Shown here: positions 43,566 through 54,265 of the stretch, piece by piece
How positions within the stretch are numbered: position 1 is the first letter of the stretch
Layout: each line of letters begins with the position of its first letter
Assembly (NCBI RefSeq): GCF_018397995.1
Contig: NZ_BBQH01000017.1
Location: forward strand, 135,948 to 199,947
Source of the DNA: Rhizomonospora bruguierae
GTDB lineage: Bacteria > Actinomycetota > Actinomycetes > Mycobacteriales > Micromonosporaceae
Reading direction: 5' to 3'
DNA: 64,000 nt
The notes under the pieces: model-generated
Databases searched by the model: none
Told to the model about the DNA's origin: nothing
The model's input: only the letters and a program-made list of their open reading frames with translations
Program-made: the position numbers and the translations under genes

Positions 43566-44617
43566 CCGGCCCGGCTCCCGAGCCGGCGGACCAGCAGCAC
43601 GATCAGCCCCATCCCGATCAGCCAGCCGACCGCGCCCTCGGGGAACGGACCGAGCCGCCCCAGCGACCAGCCGCCCCTGTCCAGCCGGCCGCGCCCGTTC
43701 CGCAGTACCTGGACGTAGCTGGCGACGGCGTCCACGTCGCCGTCGCTGAGCACCCCCTCCGGGAACGCCGGCATCAGCCCCGGGCCCACCCGGATCGCCT
43801 CGCCGATCTGGGTCGGGGTGGAGTTGGCCAGCGACGGCGCCACCCGCCCGTTGTTCAGCGTCGCCCCGACCCCGGCGGAGGAGTGGCAGGCGGCGCAGTG
43901 GGTCAGGTAAAGCTCCCGGCCGGACCGGGCGTCGCCGTCGCCCACCCGCGGGATCGGCGGGCCGCCGCCCGGCGGCAGGGCGGCGACGTACCGCACGATC
44001 GCGGCGATGTCCGGCGGCGAGAACGCGGGCGTGCGGTGGGTGTCCGCGTACGGCTCGTCGCGCAGCGGCATGCGGCCGGTGCTCAGCTGGAAGTCGACCG
44101 AGGCGGCGCCGACCGCGTTGATCGACGGCCCGCGCGCGCTGCCCTGGCCCGTCACGCCGTGGCAGCTCGCGCAGCTCTGCCGGTACAACTGGTCGCCCCG
44201 AGGGTTGGCGGCGGCCAGCCCCGGCGGCGGCCCGCTGGCCTCCGCGCTCGCCGGGGCGCCGGGCGAAGCACCGGGCGAGGCATTGGGTGAAGCGCCGGAC
44301 GAAGCACCGGGCGGGGCGGTGGGCGAGGCGCCCGCCGGGGCGGTGGGTGCCGGCACCGAAGCGCCGGGCGTCGCGGCGACAGAGGCCGTGGGCGCCGCCT
44401 GGACAGCGGTGGTGGAGGTCGTGGGCGCCGCCCGGACAACGGCGGCGGAGTGGGTGGAGGGGCCGGCCGTGGCCGGCGGGGTGGCCGCCGGGGCGGCCAG
44501 CGCCGGCAGGCCGATCAGCCCGAGACCGGCCGCCGCCGCGACCACCCGGCGACGGGAAGGGGCGCGGCGGGGCCGGTCCGCGCCCGGTGGCTTGCCCGTC
44601 ACCCGCGTCCCCCTCAC
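43562..44617 (-). CDS. qcrC: Dihaem cytochrome c subunit of the bc1 complex
   Basis: A protein of 351 residues (346 from the GTG at 44600-44602, which has a better GAGGGGG site). A signal-type N-terminus (PSRRRVVAAAAGLGLIGLPALA) is followed by about 100 residues of Ala/Pro/Ser/Gly-rich linker, then two haem c domains with CASCH and CAACH and distal Met candidates in TGRMPL and GLMPAF. A C-terminal helix (VGWLIGMGLIVLLVRR) anchors it. This matches actinobacterial QcrC, except that the linker is unusually long. It overlaps qcrA and the upstream monohaem cytochrome gene. Confidence 0.92.
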   Translation of the reverse strand: MRGTRVTGKPPGADRPRRAPSRRRVVAAAAGLGLIGLPALAAPAATPPATAGPSTHSAAVVRAAPTTSTTAVQAAPTASVAATPGASVPAPTAPAGASPTAPPGASSGASPNASPGASPGAPASAEASGPPPGLAAANPRGDQLYRQSCASCHGVTGQGSARGPSINAVGAASVDFQLSTGRMPLRDEPYADTHRTPAFSPPDIAAIVRYVAALPPGGGPPIPRVGDGDARSGRELYLTHCAACHSSAGVGATLNNGRVAPSLANSTPTQIGEAIRVGPGLMPAFPEGVLSDGDVDAVASYVQVLRNGRGRLDRGGWSLGRLGPFPEGAVGWLIGMGLIVLLVRRLGSRAG

Positions 44618-45003
44618 TTCATCGTGAACAGGTAGGCGGCGATGTCCTGCGCGTCGGTCGCGTTCACGCCCAGATCCGGCATGGCGGTACCCGGGTCCAC
44701 CTGCTGCGGGTGCTGGATCCACCGCTGGAGGTTGGCGCCGTTGTTGACCAGCTTGCCGGCGATGTAGGAGCGCGACCCGAACCGGACCAGCGGCGGCCCG
44801 ACGAGCCCGTCGGCGCCCGCGACCCCGGGCACGGTGTGGCAGGAGCCGCAGCCGTACTGGCTGATCAGGCCGGCGCCCCGGCCCGGGTCCCCGGCGGGAA
44901 CCTGGGGCGGCGCGGCGGGGGAGACGGTCACGCAGCCACCGGGCAGGGCGACCAGGGCCCCGGCCGCGAGCATCGGCCACAGCCACCGCAGTCGGCCAGT
45001 CAT
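44614..45003 (-). CDS. Monohaem cytochrome c lipoprotein
   Basis: A 129-residue exported protein with a lipobox-like LPGGC and one haem c site, YGCGSCHTVPG, with a Met candidate in GTAMPDLG. LGVNATDAQDIAAYLFTMK is the standard last helix of class I cytochromes c. It probably shuttles electrons between the bc1 complex and the oxidase. It overlaps ctaG upstream and qcrC downstream by four bases. Confidence 0.92.
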   Translation of the reverse strand: MTGRLRWLWPMLAAGALVALPGGCVTVSPAAPPQVPAGDPGRGAGLISQYGCGSCHTVPGVAGADGLVGPPLVRFGSRSYIAGKLVNNGANLQRWIQHPQQVDPGTAMPDLGVNATDAQDIAAYLFTMK

Positions 45004-45905
45004 GCGGGCACCTCCTCCTGCCTGGGTGAGCCGGTGTCGGGCGGTTTCAGGTCGCGTTCGGGCGGGGCGGACCGGTCCAGCCGGACCAGCCAGCGCAGGA
45101 ACACGGCGACCGCGACCAGCAGCACGATCACGTCCATCGGAACCCACATGACCAGCCCGGCCAGTTGCTGGTCGGCCAGCGGGTGAGCGGCGGCCAGCAC
45201 ACCGTCCGGGTACAGCGGGACCGGCGCCAGCGTCAGCACCGCGCCCAGGGCGGCGGCCGGCATCCCGGTGGCGAACAGCAGCAGGAAGCCGACCGGGGCG
45301 CTCAGCCCGGCCCCGCGCGGCGCGAACACGGTCGACCACAGCAGCCACGCCGCGCCGACGAACGTGGCGTGCTCGACGGCGTGGACCACCTCGTCACCCT
45401 CGGCCAGCAGGTACGGGGTGGGCAGGTGCCACGCCCACAGCACGACGGTGTGCGCGCCGGCGGCCAGCAGGGCCAGGTTGGTGGGGGCGCGCAGCCAGCG
45501 CGCGGCCGGCGTGGCCCGCCCCCGGCCGGCCCACCGGCGCAGCCGGCGCGGGCCGGCCAGGGTCAGGGGCAGCCCGGCGCCGCCGGCGGCCAGCAGCGGG
45601 CCGGCCACCACCAGCAGCAGCATGTGCTGCGTCATGTGACCGGCGAACGAGCGCTCGGCCAGCGCGTGCACCGGGTCCTGCCCGGCCAGGGCCAGGACGA
45701 ACAGGCCGGCGCCGAACGACGCCGCCCGCCAGCGGGGGACGACCGCCCCGACGCCGCGCCGGGACCACAGCTCGTGCACGCCCCGCCCGTACCCGGCGGC
45801 CAGCGCGGCGATGAGCAGGACGCCGGCGATCTGCGTCCACGCGGCGGCCGTGCCGCCCCCGGGGTACGCGAGCGGCGGGCCGAGCGGATCGGGCCGGGCG
45901 GTCAT
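45000..45905 (-). CDS. ctaG: Caa3-type oxidase assembly protein, CtaG family
   Basis: A 301-residue membrane protein with about seven helices. The caa3_CtaG family motif is GHMTQHMLLLVVAGPLLAAGG near residue 84, and further family His residues lie in GAHTVVLWAWHLPTPY and DEVVHAVEHATFVGAAW. It is needed for maturation of Bacillus-type caa3 oxidase, probably copper delivery. This is not the proteobacterial CtaG/Cox11 fold. It overlaps both neighbours. Confidence 0.9.
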   Translation of the reverse strand: MTARPDPLGPPLAYPGGGTAAAWTQIAGVLLIAALAAGYGRGVHELWSRRGVGAVVPRWRAASFGAGLFVLALAGQDPVHALAERSFAGHMTQHMLLLVVAGPLLAAGGAGLPLTLAGPRRLRRWAGRGRATPAARWLRAPTNLALLAAGAHTVVLWAWHLPTPYLLAEGDEVVHAVEHATFVGAAWLLWSTVFAPRGAGLSAPVGFLLLFATGMPAAALGAVLTLAPVPLYPDGVLAAAHPLADQQLAGLVMWVPMDVIVLLVAVAVFLRWLVRLDRSAPPERDLKPPDTGSPRQEEVPA

Positions 45906-46300
45906 CGCTGGCACGCCGAGAAGACCAGCAGGCTCACGCCGCCCGCGATGATGATGGCCAGGAACAGGGTGTTGGCGGCCAGCCCGACCACCGCGAGCAG
46001 GGCGGCCCGGCCCATCCGCGGGTCGTCCTCGCCCGCCGCGGCGGAGGTGCGCCGCCACGCGAGCCAGGCCGTCGCCAGCGCCGCGGCGGCGACCAGCGCC
46101 GGCAGTACGACGCCGATCGTGACCACCCCCTTGACCGGGAACCCGGCCAGCGTGGTGTGCCCCGACGCGCAGGCCAGTTCGTCGGTGGCCCAGGCCACGA
46201 ACAGGTGCACCGTCCAGGACAGCGCGCCGCCGAGCGCGGCGAACCACAACAGCCCGCCGCCGACGCGGCGGGCCCGGGGCGAGGTCTCGGTCGGGTCCAT
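45902..46300 (-). CDS. Small membrane protein of the caa3 operon
   Basis: A 132-residue protein with three or four helices: LLWFAALGGALSWTVHLFVAWATDELAC, VTIGVVLPALVAAAALATAWLAW and LLAVVGLAANTLFLAIIIAGGVSLLVF. Similar short proteins are commonly found between subunit III and CtaG genes; no function is established that I can name. It overlaps ctaE and ctaG, so it is made together with the oxidase. Confidence 0.8.
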   Translation of the reverse strand: MDPTETSPRARRVGGGLLWFAALGGALSWTVHLFVAWATDELACASGHTTLAGFPVKGVVTIGVVLPALVAAAALATAWLAWRRTSAAAGEDDPRMGRAALLAVVGLAANTLFLAIIIAGGVSLLVFSACQR

Positions 46301-46935
46301 CACAACCTCGGCGACAGGTAGAGGCTCATGAAGATGAAGGCCCACACGATGTCCACGAAGTGCCAGTAGAGGGCGACGATGGTGACCCGGTCGTGGTGCC
46401 GGGCGCCGAAACTGCCGCGCAGCGAGGCGGCCAGCAGCCAGGCCACCATCACCAGGCCGATGGTCACGTGGAAGCCGTGGAAGCCGGTGGTGGCGTAGAA
46501 CAGCGACCCGTACACGTCGGTGGTGATCGTGAACTTCTTCAGGTTGGTGGCGTACTCGGACGCCTGGACGGAGAGGAACAGCAGGCCCTGGATGAGCGTC
46601 AGGCTCAGCCCCAGGCGCAGCCGCCACGGCTGCCCCCTGCGGATGCCGCGCTCCGCCCAGACGACCGGCAGGCTGCTGGGCAGCAGCAGGATCGTCATGA
46701 TGATCGCCTTGGTCAGCTCCGGCTTCTCGATGCCCGGCGGCGGCCAGTGCCGGCCGGACTGGAACCGGAGGTAGAAGTAGCTGCCCAGCAGCAGCGCGAA
46801 CACCGTCGCCTCGGTGGCGATCAGGAAGACCATGCCCCACCAGCCGCGGGTGCGCCCCACGGGCATCTCGGTCGCCAGCGCGTCGGCCCGGGTGGCCTGC
46901 CGCAGCGTTCCGGGCGGGGGCGGGGAGGCGGTCAC
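46300..46935 (-). CDS. ctaE: Cytochrome c oxidase subunit III
   Basis: A 211-residue protein with five helices. The family blocks are WWGMVFLIATEATVFALLLGSYFYLRF (Glu in helix 1), LYWHFVDIVWAFIFMSLYL at the C-terminus, and the ATTGFHGFHVTIGLVM segment with two His. The short five-helix form is typical of bacterial oxidases. The GTG start overlaps the ctaD stop. Confidence 0.95.
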   Translation of the reverse strand: MTASPPPPGTLRQATRADALATEMPVGRTRGWWGMVFLIATEATVFALLLGSYFYLRFQSGRHWPPPGIEKPELTKAIIMTILLLPSSLPVVWAERGIRRGQPWRLRLGLSLTLIQGLLFLSVQASEYATNLKKFTITTDVYGSLFYATTGFHGFHVTIGLVMVAWLLAASLRGSFGARHHDRVTIVALYWHFVDIVWAFIFMSLYLSPRL

Positions 46936-48854
46936 GGGGCCCGGCCTTCCCTCGCCACGCCCGCTTCCTCCGGCGTGCGGTGGGGCGGCCAGAGCCACCG
47001 GGCCAGCGTGATGAAGACCGCGAACGCGGCCAGCACGGCGAGCCAGTACTGGCCCCAGAGCAGGCCCAGCACCACGAACAGCAGCCCGAGCGCCGCCGCG
47101 AACGGCAGCAGCGACGATTCCGGCATCTCCACCGGGCCCTCCCGGTCGCCGTCCAGTTCGCTGGTGAGCACGGCACGGTGCCCGGCCAGCACGTCGCCGG
47201 TGGCCATCGCTTCGCGGCTGCGCTCGTCCCACACCGGGTGCAGGCTGTGCACCTGGGGGATGACCGCGAAGTTGTACGGCCGCGGTGGGGAGGAGGTCGC
47301 CCACTCCAGGGTGTCCGCGCCCCACGGATCGTCCGGCGCCGCCGGGCCGCGCCGGATCGCCTGCACGACGCCCGTGGCGACCAGGATCAGCCCGAGGGCG
47401 AGGACGTACGCGCCGATCGTGGCCAGCAGGTTCCACGGGTCCCAGCCGAGGCCCGTGGGGTAGGTGTAGACCCGGCGCGGCATGCCGAGCAGCCCGGAGA
47501 CGTGCATCGGGAAGAACGTGGTGTTGAACCCGATGAACACCAGCCAGAACGCCCACTTGCCGAGCCCGTTGTGGAACATCCGCCCGGTGAACTTGGGCAG
47601 CCAGTAGTACACGCCGGCCAGCAGGGGGAAGACGGCGCCGCCGAACAGCACGTAGTGGAAGTGCGCGACCACGAAGTAGGAGTCGGTGACCTGCTGGTCG
47701 AACACGGTCATGGCGAACATGACGCCGGTGAAGCCGCCCAGCACGAAGTTGACGATGAAGCCGACGGCGAACAGGAACGGCACCCCCGCGATGATCCGTC
47801 CGCGCAGCATGGTCGCCAGCCAGGCGAAGATCTGAATGCCGGACGGGATGGTGATCAGCGTGCTGGCCGCGCTGAAGAAGCTGTACGACAGGAACGGCAG
47901 CCCGGTGGCGAACATGTGGTGCACCCACACGCCGAACGAGATGATCGCGATGGTCACCAGCGCCAGGACCATCAGCGGGTAGGCGGCCACGCCGCGCCGG
48001 CAGAACCCGGGCAGCACCGACGAGACGATGCCCAGCGCCGGCATCACGATGATGTACACGTCCGGGTGCCCGAAGACCCAGAACAGGTGCTGCCACAGCA
48101 GGCTGTTGCCGCCGTGCGTGGGATCGAAGAAGTGGGTGCCGAAGCGCCGGTCCAGGAACAGCATCGCGTTGGCGAGGTTCAGCGCCGGCAGCGCGAAGAC
48201 CACCATGAACGAGGTGCCGACCATCGCCCACACGAACAGCGGCACCCGGTTCAGCGACATGCCCGGCGCCCGCATCTTCAGCGCCGTGACGATGAAGTTG
48301 ATCGCGCCGATCGTGGTCGACACGCCCAGGAACAGCAGGCCCAGCGCGTAGACGTCGAGGTTCCGGCCGGGCGAGTACGGCCGGTCGGTCAGCGGCACGT
48401 ACGCGAACCAGCCACCGTCCGGCGCGGCGCCGGCGAACTGGCTGATGAACATCACCGAGCCGGCGCCGAGGAACACCCAGTACCCGAAGGCGTTGAGCCG
48501 GGGGAACGCCATGTCCCGGGCGCCGACCATCAGGGGTACCAGAAAGTTGCCGAACCCGAAGAACATCGGCGTGGCGAACAGGAAGATCATCGCCGTGCCG
48601 TGCATGGTGAACAGCTGGTTGAACTCCTCCGGCGTCACCAGCCCGTTGTTCGGCCGGGACAGCTGGGTACGCATGATGATCGCGTCGACGCCGGCGATGG
48701 CGAAGAAGACCCCGGCGGTGACCATGTACCGCCGGCCGATCCGCTTGTGGTCCACGGTGCTCAGCCAGGTGCGCAGCGAGGGCCGCTCGTGCCAGGCGTG
48801 CTCGAGTTCGGCGACCTCCGGCCGGCGCTGGTCTGGTTCGGTCTGGACCGTCAT
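46932..48854 (-). CDS. ctaD: Cytochrome c oxidase subunit I
   Basis: A 640-residue haem-copper oxidase subunit. Haem a ligand His in FTMHGTAMIFLFATP, the CuB/Tyr loop in WVFGHPDVYIIVMP, VWVHHMFATG for the next two CuB His, and DSYFVVAHFHYVLFGG for the two haem ligands. The D-channel Glu of HPEVY is Asp here (HPDVY). About 80 residues beyond the 12-helix core include two extra helices (LGLLFVVLGLLWGQYWLAVLAAFAVFITLA), as in fused subunit I/IV-like forms. ATG 48854, eight bases after the ctaC stop. Confidence 0.95.
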   Translation of the reverse strand: MTVQTEPDQRRPEVAELEHAWHERPSLRTWLSTVDHKRIGRRYMVTAGVFFAIAGVDAIIMRTQLSRPNNGLVTPEEFNQLFTMHGTAMIFLFATPMFFGFGNFLVPLMVGARDMAFPRLNAFGYWVFLGAGSVMFISQFAGAAPDGGWFAYVPLTDRPYSPGRNLDVYALGLLFLGVSTTIGAINFIVTALKMRAPGMSLNRVPLFVWAMVGTSFMVVFALPALNLANAMLFLDRRFGTHFFDPTHGGNSLLWQHLFWVFGHPDVYIIVMPALGIVSSVLPGFCRRGVAAYPLMVLALVTIAIISFGVWVHHMFATGLPFLSYSFFSAASTLITIPSGIQIFAWLATMLRGRIIAGVPFLFAVGFIVNFVLGGFTGVMFAMTVFDQQVTDSYFVVAHFHYVLFGGAVFPLLAGVYYWLPKFTGRMFHNGLGKWAFWLVFIGFNTTFFPMHVSGLLGMPRRVYTYPTGLGWDPWNLLATIGAYVLALGLILVATGVVQAIRRGPAAPDDPWGADTLEWATSSPPRPYNFAVIPQVHSLHPVWDERSREAMATGDVLAGHRAVLTSELDGDREGPVEMPESSLLPFAAALGLLFVVLGLLWGQYWLAVLAAFAVFITLARWLWPPHRTPEEAGVAREGRAP

Positions 48855-48861
48855 CCGTGTC

Positions 48862-49902
48862 CTAACGCAGCGATTGCAGGTAGGTGAGCAGGTCGGGCAG
48901 GTCGCTGGCGGGCACCGGCTGCGGCGGCATGTAGTTGCCCGGCTTGACCGTCTGCGAGTTGGCGACCCAGCCGCCCAGGTGGCCCCGGTCGTTGGGCACG
49001 GCACCGGCGCCGATGCTCCACCGGGAACCGATGGTCGTCAGGTCCGGGCCGACCGTCCCGTGCGCCGTGGTGCCCCGGACGGTGTGGCACGAGGCGCAGG
49101 CACCGCCCTCGAAGACCGCCCGCCCCCGCTGCTCCGCCTGGCTCGTCGGGGCGGGTGCGGGAGCCGCCGCGCGGGCCAGCCACGCCTCGAACCGGTCCAC
49201 CGGGTCCGCGGTGACCACCAGCGCCATGAACGCGTGCTGCTTGCCGCAGTACTCGGCGCACTGGGCGCGGTAGGTACCCGGCCGGTCGGCGTGCAGCAGG
49301 GTCTGGTTCACCTTCCCGGCGATCAGGTCCGTCTTCGGCATGAGCTGGGGGACCCAGAAGCTGTGCTGCACGTCGGCCGTCCGCAGCAGGACCCGGACCG
49401 TCCGCCCGGCCGGAATGTGCATCTCGTTGGCGGTCACCGCGCCGGGCCGCTCCGGGTACCGCACCTCCCACCACCACTGGTGACCGATCAGTTCGACGGT
49501 GGTCGCCGGCGCGCCGGGCGGCCGGGCCAGCGCGTCGAGGTCGGCCAGGTTCCGTCCGTAGACGGGCAGCAGGATCACCGCCGGGATGGCGACGCCGAGC
49601 ACGACGACGAAGCCGGTGGCATCGCCCCCGCCCGCCCGTACGGTGTGTCGGCGCCGCCGCAGCAGCGCCCAGCCGAGGAACGCCAGCACCTCCACGAAGA
49701 CCGCCATCGAGATCCAGAACATCAGCCAGAACAGGCCCTCGGCGCGGCGCGCCCCGAAGCCGACGCTGTCCAGAGTGGACTGGGGGCCGCCCGTGGAGCA
49801 GCCGGCCAGCACCGTGGCGGCCGACGCCAGCGACGCCAGCGCCAGGGCCGCCGCCCCTCGTGGCGGCGGTGGTGTACCGCGTCGTCGCGCGGGCCAACGC
49901 AT
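48862..49902 (-). CDS. ctaC: Cytochrome c oxidase subunit II with fused haem c domain (caa3 type)
   Basis: A 346-residue lipoprotein-like subunit: signal with VLAGC, two membrane helices (about 57-79 and 95-114), then the CuA domain with CAEYCGKQHAFM, the typical C-x3-C-x3-H-x2-M site, and HQWWWEVRYP as the electron entry motif. A C-terminal cytochrome c domain follows (GGACASCHTV, Met in NYMPPQPV). The fusion defines a caa3 oxidase. It is the first gene of the minus-strand operon; the 167 bases between it and ccmC must hold both divergent promoters. Confidence 0.95.
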   Translation of the reverse strand: MRWPARRRGTPPPPRGAAALALASLASAATVLAGCSTGGPQSTLDSVGFGARRAEGLFWLMFWISMAVFVEVLAFLGWALLRRRRHTVRAGGGDATGFVVVLGVAIPAVILLPVYGRNLADLDALARPPGAPATTVELIGHQWWWEVRYPERPGAVTANEMHIPAGRTVRVLLRTADVQHSFWVPQLMPKTDLIAGKVNQTLLHADRPGTYRAQCAEYCGKQHAFMALVVTADPVDRFEAWLARAAAPAPAPTSQAEQRGRAVFEGGACASCHTVRGTTAHGTVGPDLTTIGSRWSIGAGAVPNDRGHLGGWVANSQTVKPGNYMPPQPVPASDLPDLLTYLQSLR

Positions 49903-50069
49903 CGCACTCCCTTCGTCGGCCCGACGCCTTCCCGGCAGCCCGGCCCCGAAACGCCCCGGCGGGGGGACCGCGGGACCGATCGGGTGGATGCGCGCCGCCG
50001 GCGTTTGTGGGCGCGGGCGCGGGGAAGGCGTCGGTCGGCCATGAGACCCCGCCCCGGAGGGAAACCCAC

Positions 50070-50987
50070 ATGCCGACCAGTCAGCCGACGCCGTTGCTCG
50101 GCGGGCGCAGGGCCGCCGCCGACCGCCGCACCGTCGGCTGGGCCGGCGCGGGCCTCGGCGCGGCGGGGCTCGTCACCGGCCTGTCCGTGGCGCCCACCGA
50201 CGCCGTCCAGGGCCCGGCGCAGCGGCTGATGTACCTGCACGTGCCGGCCGCGTGGACGGCGTACCTGGCCTTCTTCGCCGTGCTGGTGTCCAGTGTGGCG
50301 TACCTGGCCTGGCGCGATCCCCGGTGGGACCGGGCGGCGCGGGCGGCGGCCGAACTGGGCGTCGGCGCCACCGTCCTCACCGTCGTCCTGGGCGCCATCT
50401 GGGGCCGGGCCGCCTGGGATGTCTGGTGGGCGTGGGACCCGCGCCTGGTCAGCACGGTGGCCCTGGCGGCGGTCTACCTGGGCCAGTTGGCGCTGCGGTG
50501 GACCCACGGCGATCCCGCCCGGGGCGCCCGGAGCGCGGCGGTGCTCGGCATCGCCGGGTTCGCGCTCGTACCCGTGGTCCACTTCTCGGTCGTGTGGTGG
50601 CGCTCCCTGCACCAGCAGGCGACGATCCTGGCGCCGCGCACCAGCCCCCCGATCGACGCGGTGATGCTGGCCGCCCTGCTGCTCTGCCTGGCCGCCGCCA
50701 CGGTCACCGGCGCCTGGCTGTTCCTACGTCGGTTGGCGATCCTCGAGTCGCACACTGAGCCCCGCACTGCTGGCGAGGCCCGCACCGAGTCTTGCGGCGA
50801 GGCCCGCACTGAGCCCTGCGGCGAGGCCCGCGCCGAAGCTCGCGCTGACTCGTACGCCGAGGCTCGCGGTGGCTCCCGCGCTGAGGCTCGCGGTGACTCC
50901 CACACTGAGCCCTGCACCGAGGCCGGGGTCGCTGGCGCGGCCCCGGCGGGGGAGCGGTCCGCGCCGGCGCGGGTGCCGGCGCGATGA
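50070..50987 (+). CDS. ccmC: Cytochrome c maturation protein CcmC (haem handling)
   Basis: A 305-residue membrane protein with six helices. The CcmC tryptophan-rich motif reads WGRAAWDVWWAWDPRLVS, flanked by His candidates in LMYLHVPAAW and PVVHFSVVWWRSLHQ. CcmC holds haem for transfer to CcmE. The usual protein ends near residue 230; here about 70 residues of Glu/Ala/Arg-rich degenerate repeats follow (bases 50750-50935). ATG 50070 has a GGAGGG site. It overlaps ccmD. Confidence 0.93.
   Translation: MPTSQPTPLLGGRRAAADRRTVGWAGAGLGAAGLVTGLSVAPTDAVQGPAQRLMYLHVPAAWTAYLAFFAVLVSSVAYLAWRDPRWDRAARAAAELGVGATVLTVVLGAIWGRAAWDVWWAWDPRLVSTVALAAVYLGQLALRWTHGDPARGARSAAVLGIAGFALVPVVHFSVVWWRSLHQQATILAPRTSPPIDAVMLAALLLCLAAATVTGAWLFLRRLAILESHTEPRTAGEARTESCGEARTEPCGEARAEARADSYAEARGGSRAEARGDSHTEPCTEAGVAGAAPAGERSAPARVPAR
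50750..50935 (+). repeat. Degenerate repeats in the ccmC tail
   Basis: Units of roughly 24-27 bases of the form gaggcccgcactgagccctg recur about seven times, encoding variants of GEARTEPC. They fall after the last membrane helix of CcmC, so the product would be a flexible cytoplasmic tail. Confidence 0.75.
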
Positions 50988-51073
50988 GCGGCTGGGCCGC
51001 GGTGCTCGCCGGGCTCGCCGTCACCGGGGTGGCCGTGCTGGCCGGCGCCTGGTGGACCGGGCGGCGTCCGTGA
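50984..51073 (+). CDS. ccmD: CcmD-like single-helix peptide
   Basis: A 29-codon gene between ccmC and ccmE: MSGWAAVLAGLAVTGVAVLA, then GAWWTGRRP. One membrane helix with a basic end and this exact position are the features of CcmD, which helps release holo-CcmE from CcmC. It overlaps both neighbours by four bases, which supports it as a real gene. CcmD sequences are poorly conserved, so the assignment rests on position and topology. Confidence 0.75.
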   Translation: MSGWAAVLAGLAVTGVAVLAGAWWTGRRP

Positions 51074-51479
51074 CGCCCCGCCGGGCCAGGCTGCTGGTGG
51101 CGGCCGTCGCGGTCGCCGCCGCCGCCCTGCTCGTGGCCGCCGGCATGCAGGGCACGCTCACGTTCTACCGCACCCCCGCGGAGGTCCTGCACGATCCCGC
51201 GCCCGCCGGGCAACGGGTGCGCCTGGGCGGCACGGTGGTACCGGGTTCGCTGCGTTCCGAGGGCGGCCGGACCCGGTTCCTGCTGCGCGACGGCGCCGCC
51301 GAGATCACGGTGGAGCAGTCCGCGAGCCTGCCCGGGACCGTGCGGGAGGGGCAGGACGCCGTCGTCGAGGGCGTCCTCGACGCGCACGGCGTGTTCCGTT
51401 CGGACACCGTGATGGCCAAGCACGGCAACGAGTACCGCCCGGCCGGGCCGGGGGAGGCGGCGGACGGCGGGGCGGCGCG

Positions 51480-51483
<4 letters not shown>
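51070..51483 (+). CDS. ccmE: Haem chaperone CcmE
   Basis: A 137-residue protein with one N-terminal helix and a small beta-barrel (OB fold): VRLGGTVVPGSLRSEGGRTRFLLRDG, then VEGVLDAHGVFRSDTVMAKHGNEYRP. The His of AKHGNEY, with Tyr four residues later, matches the His that binds haem covalently in the classical (HxxxY) form of CcmE, not the CxxxY form. It carries haem from CcmC to CcmF/H. Confidence 0.94.
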
Positions 51484-53596
<2,113 letters not shown>

Positions 53597-53600
<4 letters not shown>

Positions 53601-54265
53601 CCGGCCGCAGGGTCGCGTCGACCTGGGCGAAGGCGGCGAGCCGCCGGTGCCCGGCGGTGGAGGGCGGCGAAGGGGACCGGCGGCGCCGGCCGGTGCGCAG
53701 GCGGCTGCTCTGGTCGGTCGCGGCGGTGCTCGTCCTGGCCGGGTTGGGTGCGATGCTGGCCGCTGGCGTCCGGTCCACCGCCGGACAGGACCCGACCGCA
53801 CCGGAAGCCGCCGCCGGCCCGGCCACCGTCGTGCGGGACGATCCCGCGCCGCCGCTGGCCGGGCGGACGCTGGCCGGCGACGGGTTCGACGCGGCGACGC
53901 TGCGCGGGCGCGTGGTCCTGGTCAACGTGTGGGCCTCCTGGTGCGGGCCCTGCCGCCAGGAGTTGCCCGCGCTGGCGCTGGCCGAACGCCGCTGGGGCGG
54001 GCAGGGGCTGTCCGTCGTCGGCATCGACATGCGCGACAACCCCGAATCGGCGCGCGGGCTGCTGGCGGAGGTTGGGGCGCGTGGCCTGCCGACGATCGTC
54101 GACCCACAGGGGACGCTCGCGGTGGCGTGGGGAGCGCGGGGCGTCCCGGAGACCTTCGTGGTGGACCGCTCCGGGCGGGTCCGGCTGTGGGTCCGGGGCG
54201 CGGTGGACGCCGCCTGGTTGCAGCGGTGGATACCGCCGCTGCTGGCTGACCGGTCGGCACCGTGA
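53597..54265 (+). CDS. ccmG: Thioredoxin-like CcmG/DsbE protein
   Basis: A 222-residue membrane-anchored thioredoxin: basic N-terminus, helix at about residues 37-57, then VVLVNVWASWCGPCRQELPAL with the WCGPC active site and GVPETFVVDRSGRV with the cis-Pro and the GVPET loop typical of CcmG/ResA proteins. It keeps the CxxCH Cys residues of apocytochromes reduced for haem attachment. It overlaps ccmF and ccmH by four bases. Confidence 0.93.
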
